Of a stretch of DNA of 64,000 nt, positions 63,249-64,000 are shown one piece after another. Position numbers and translations under genes: made by a program. Source of the DNA: Astropecten irregularis (Eukaryota > Echinodermata > Asteroidea > Paxillosida > Astropectinidae); NCBI GenBank assembly GCA_963971285.1, contig OZ020248.1, forward strand, positions 21,907,873-21,971,872. Direction: 5' to 3'. Position 1 is the first letter of the stretch; each line of letters opens with the position of its first letter. The notes under the pieces were generated by a model. That model did not search any database. It saw only the letters and a list, made by a program, of their open reading frames with translations, and had not been told where the DNA came from.

Positions 63249-64000
63249 TACAGTCGACTCCCGTTATTACGAGGTCCGTCGGACTTTCACAAATTTGTCG
63301 TTGTAACCGGAACCTCGTTACAACCGGAGCGCAGTTTTCCGCCATTTTGTTGCGCCCAAGTTACGTGCTATATTTACACGTGCGTCTTGTAATTGTGTAA
63401 CGCACGTGGGGACTCATGAAAACACGAAAAAATGCATGATTTTATGTTTGTATATGTCATTAATGTACATGTATATGATGATGAATAAATGAAATAAATA
63501 ATACTGCTTCAAGAGTATAATAATTGACGACCTGAATCGGAAGTAGACGGCATCAACTGATGTGAAGAATCGCTGTGAAGAATCACGGACGTACGTAAGT
63601 ATGTCACTCGCACAAATCGTGCCGAGTGACTTCGCTTCCGGTTTTAATTTGTTATAATAAGTCAAGAGAGGGCGCTATAATATTACATTAAAAAGGGGAA
63701 TATTATTTTTTACGCTTCTGATTATTTATTTTTATTTTTGGCGTCACGTGATTTCTGTGGGAAAGTTCAATTATTTATTAAACCGGTTTTTTACCAGCAT
63801 GGCACTGCTCTCCCAATTACAAGCCATTGTTGTAGCGGGGGTCAGGCGATAAAACATATCAGTTTCATCGGCGTTAAAGATGTCCGCGATCCCCCAGACA
63901 ACCGCAGATGAGCCGTAGGCCTACCGTGCGACGTCCGCTGAACATTTTATCGATCACCCTTTTTCAAAAGACAGGGTGCGATTTTTGAAATATATTTTTA
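63249..64000. mobile_element. Pogo/Tigger-like terminus running off the window
   Basis: TA at 63249-63250 is followed by CAGTCGACTCCCGTTATTAC and GAGGTCCGTCGGACTTTCAC, with TCGTTGTAACCGG and CCTCGTTACAACCGG repeats. This is a typical pogo/Tigger terminus (TA-CAGT, then GTTATAACGAGG-like motifs). The opposite terminus is not identified; a segment near 63830-64000 (GGGGGTCAGGCGATAAAACA onward) may be inside the element. No coding frame is visible. Confidence 0.45.

Overview
The window is eukaryotic genomic DNA and looks like an animal's. Its coding remnants are short and broken or split by introns with ordinary GT/AG boundaries. Simple repeats such as tacatgta and gaatga are common, and nearly everything recognisable is transposable-element (TE) coding sequence. 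The TE mix (P/THAP, hAT, PIF/Harbinger, FLYWCH-MULE, pogo, Tc1, Ty3/gypsy, CR1-like LINEs, a Polinton polymerase, and several unnamed DDE-like families) fits a TE-rich marine invertebrate, with amphioxus the closest match in my memory. The species is inference only. I found no tRNA, rRNA, CRISPR or conventional host housekeeping gene.

Layout. 0-14 kb: a pile of decayed fragments (Tc1, Harbinger, BEN-like, SANT-like, hAT, gypsy gag with LTR end, P-type). 14-25 kb: more fragments, two LINE reverse transcriptases, a Myb/SANT domain, a Polinton polymerase piece, a 613-bp foldback element, and a P/SWIM-MULE chimera. 25-30 kb: no recognisable gene. 30.2-34.8 kb: a 4574-bp Foldback-type MULE with terminal inverted repeats made of 17-bp tandem units and a 9-bp target duplication. 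Another 1.2-kb insertion sits in one of its termini, and two histone-type 3' stem-loops lie just past its truncated transposase. 35-42 kb: a gag zinc knuckle, a pogo DNA-binding protein, and a nine-exon THAP-transposase gene whose exon phases agree at every junction I could define. 42-53 kb: hAT modules interleaved with coiled-coil and Cys-rich ORFs. 55-63 kb: gypsy integrase, a further uncharacterised transposase-like gene, a SWIM-domain protein, and an 83-bp x5 minisatellite.

Two features tie the window together. First, every coding remnant I could assign (about 35, from unrelated families) lies on the minus strand; only one LINE 3' tail is on the plus strand. That is the expected appearance of a uni-strand piRNA cluster, or of a giant intron of a plus-strand gene. 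Second, several elements are nested or fused, and part of the insertion order can be read directly, including an uninterrupted paralogue (48788-49080) of the sequence the 4.6-kb element inserted into.

Most family names rest on motif recognition by eye. Families I know only as recurrent uncharacterised TE proteins are named by a motif, not by a function.
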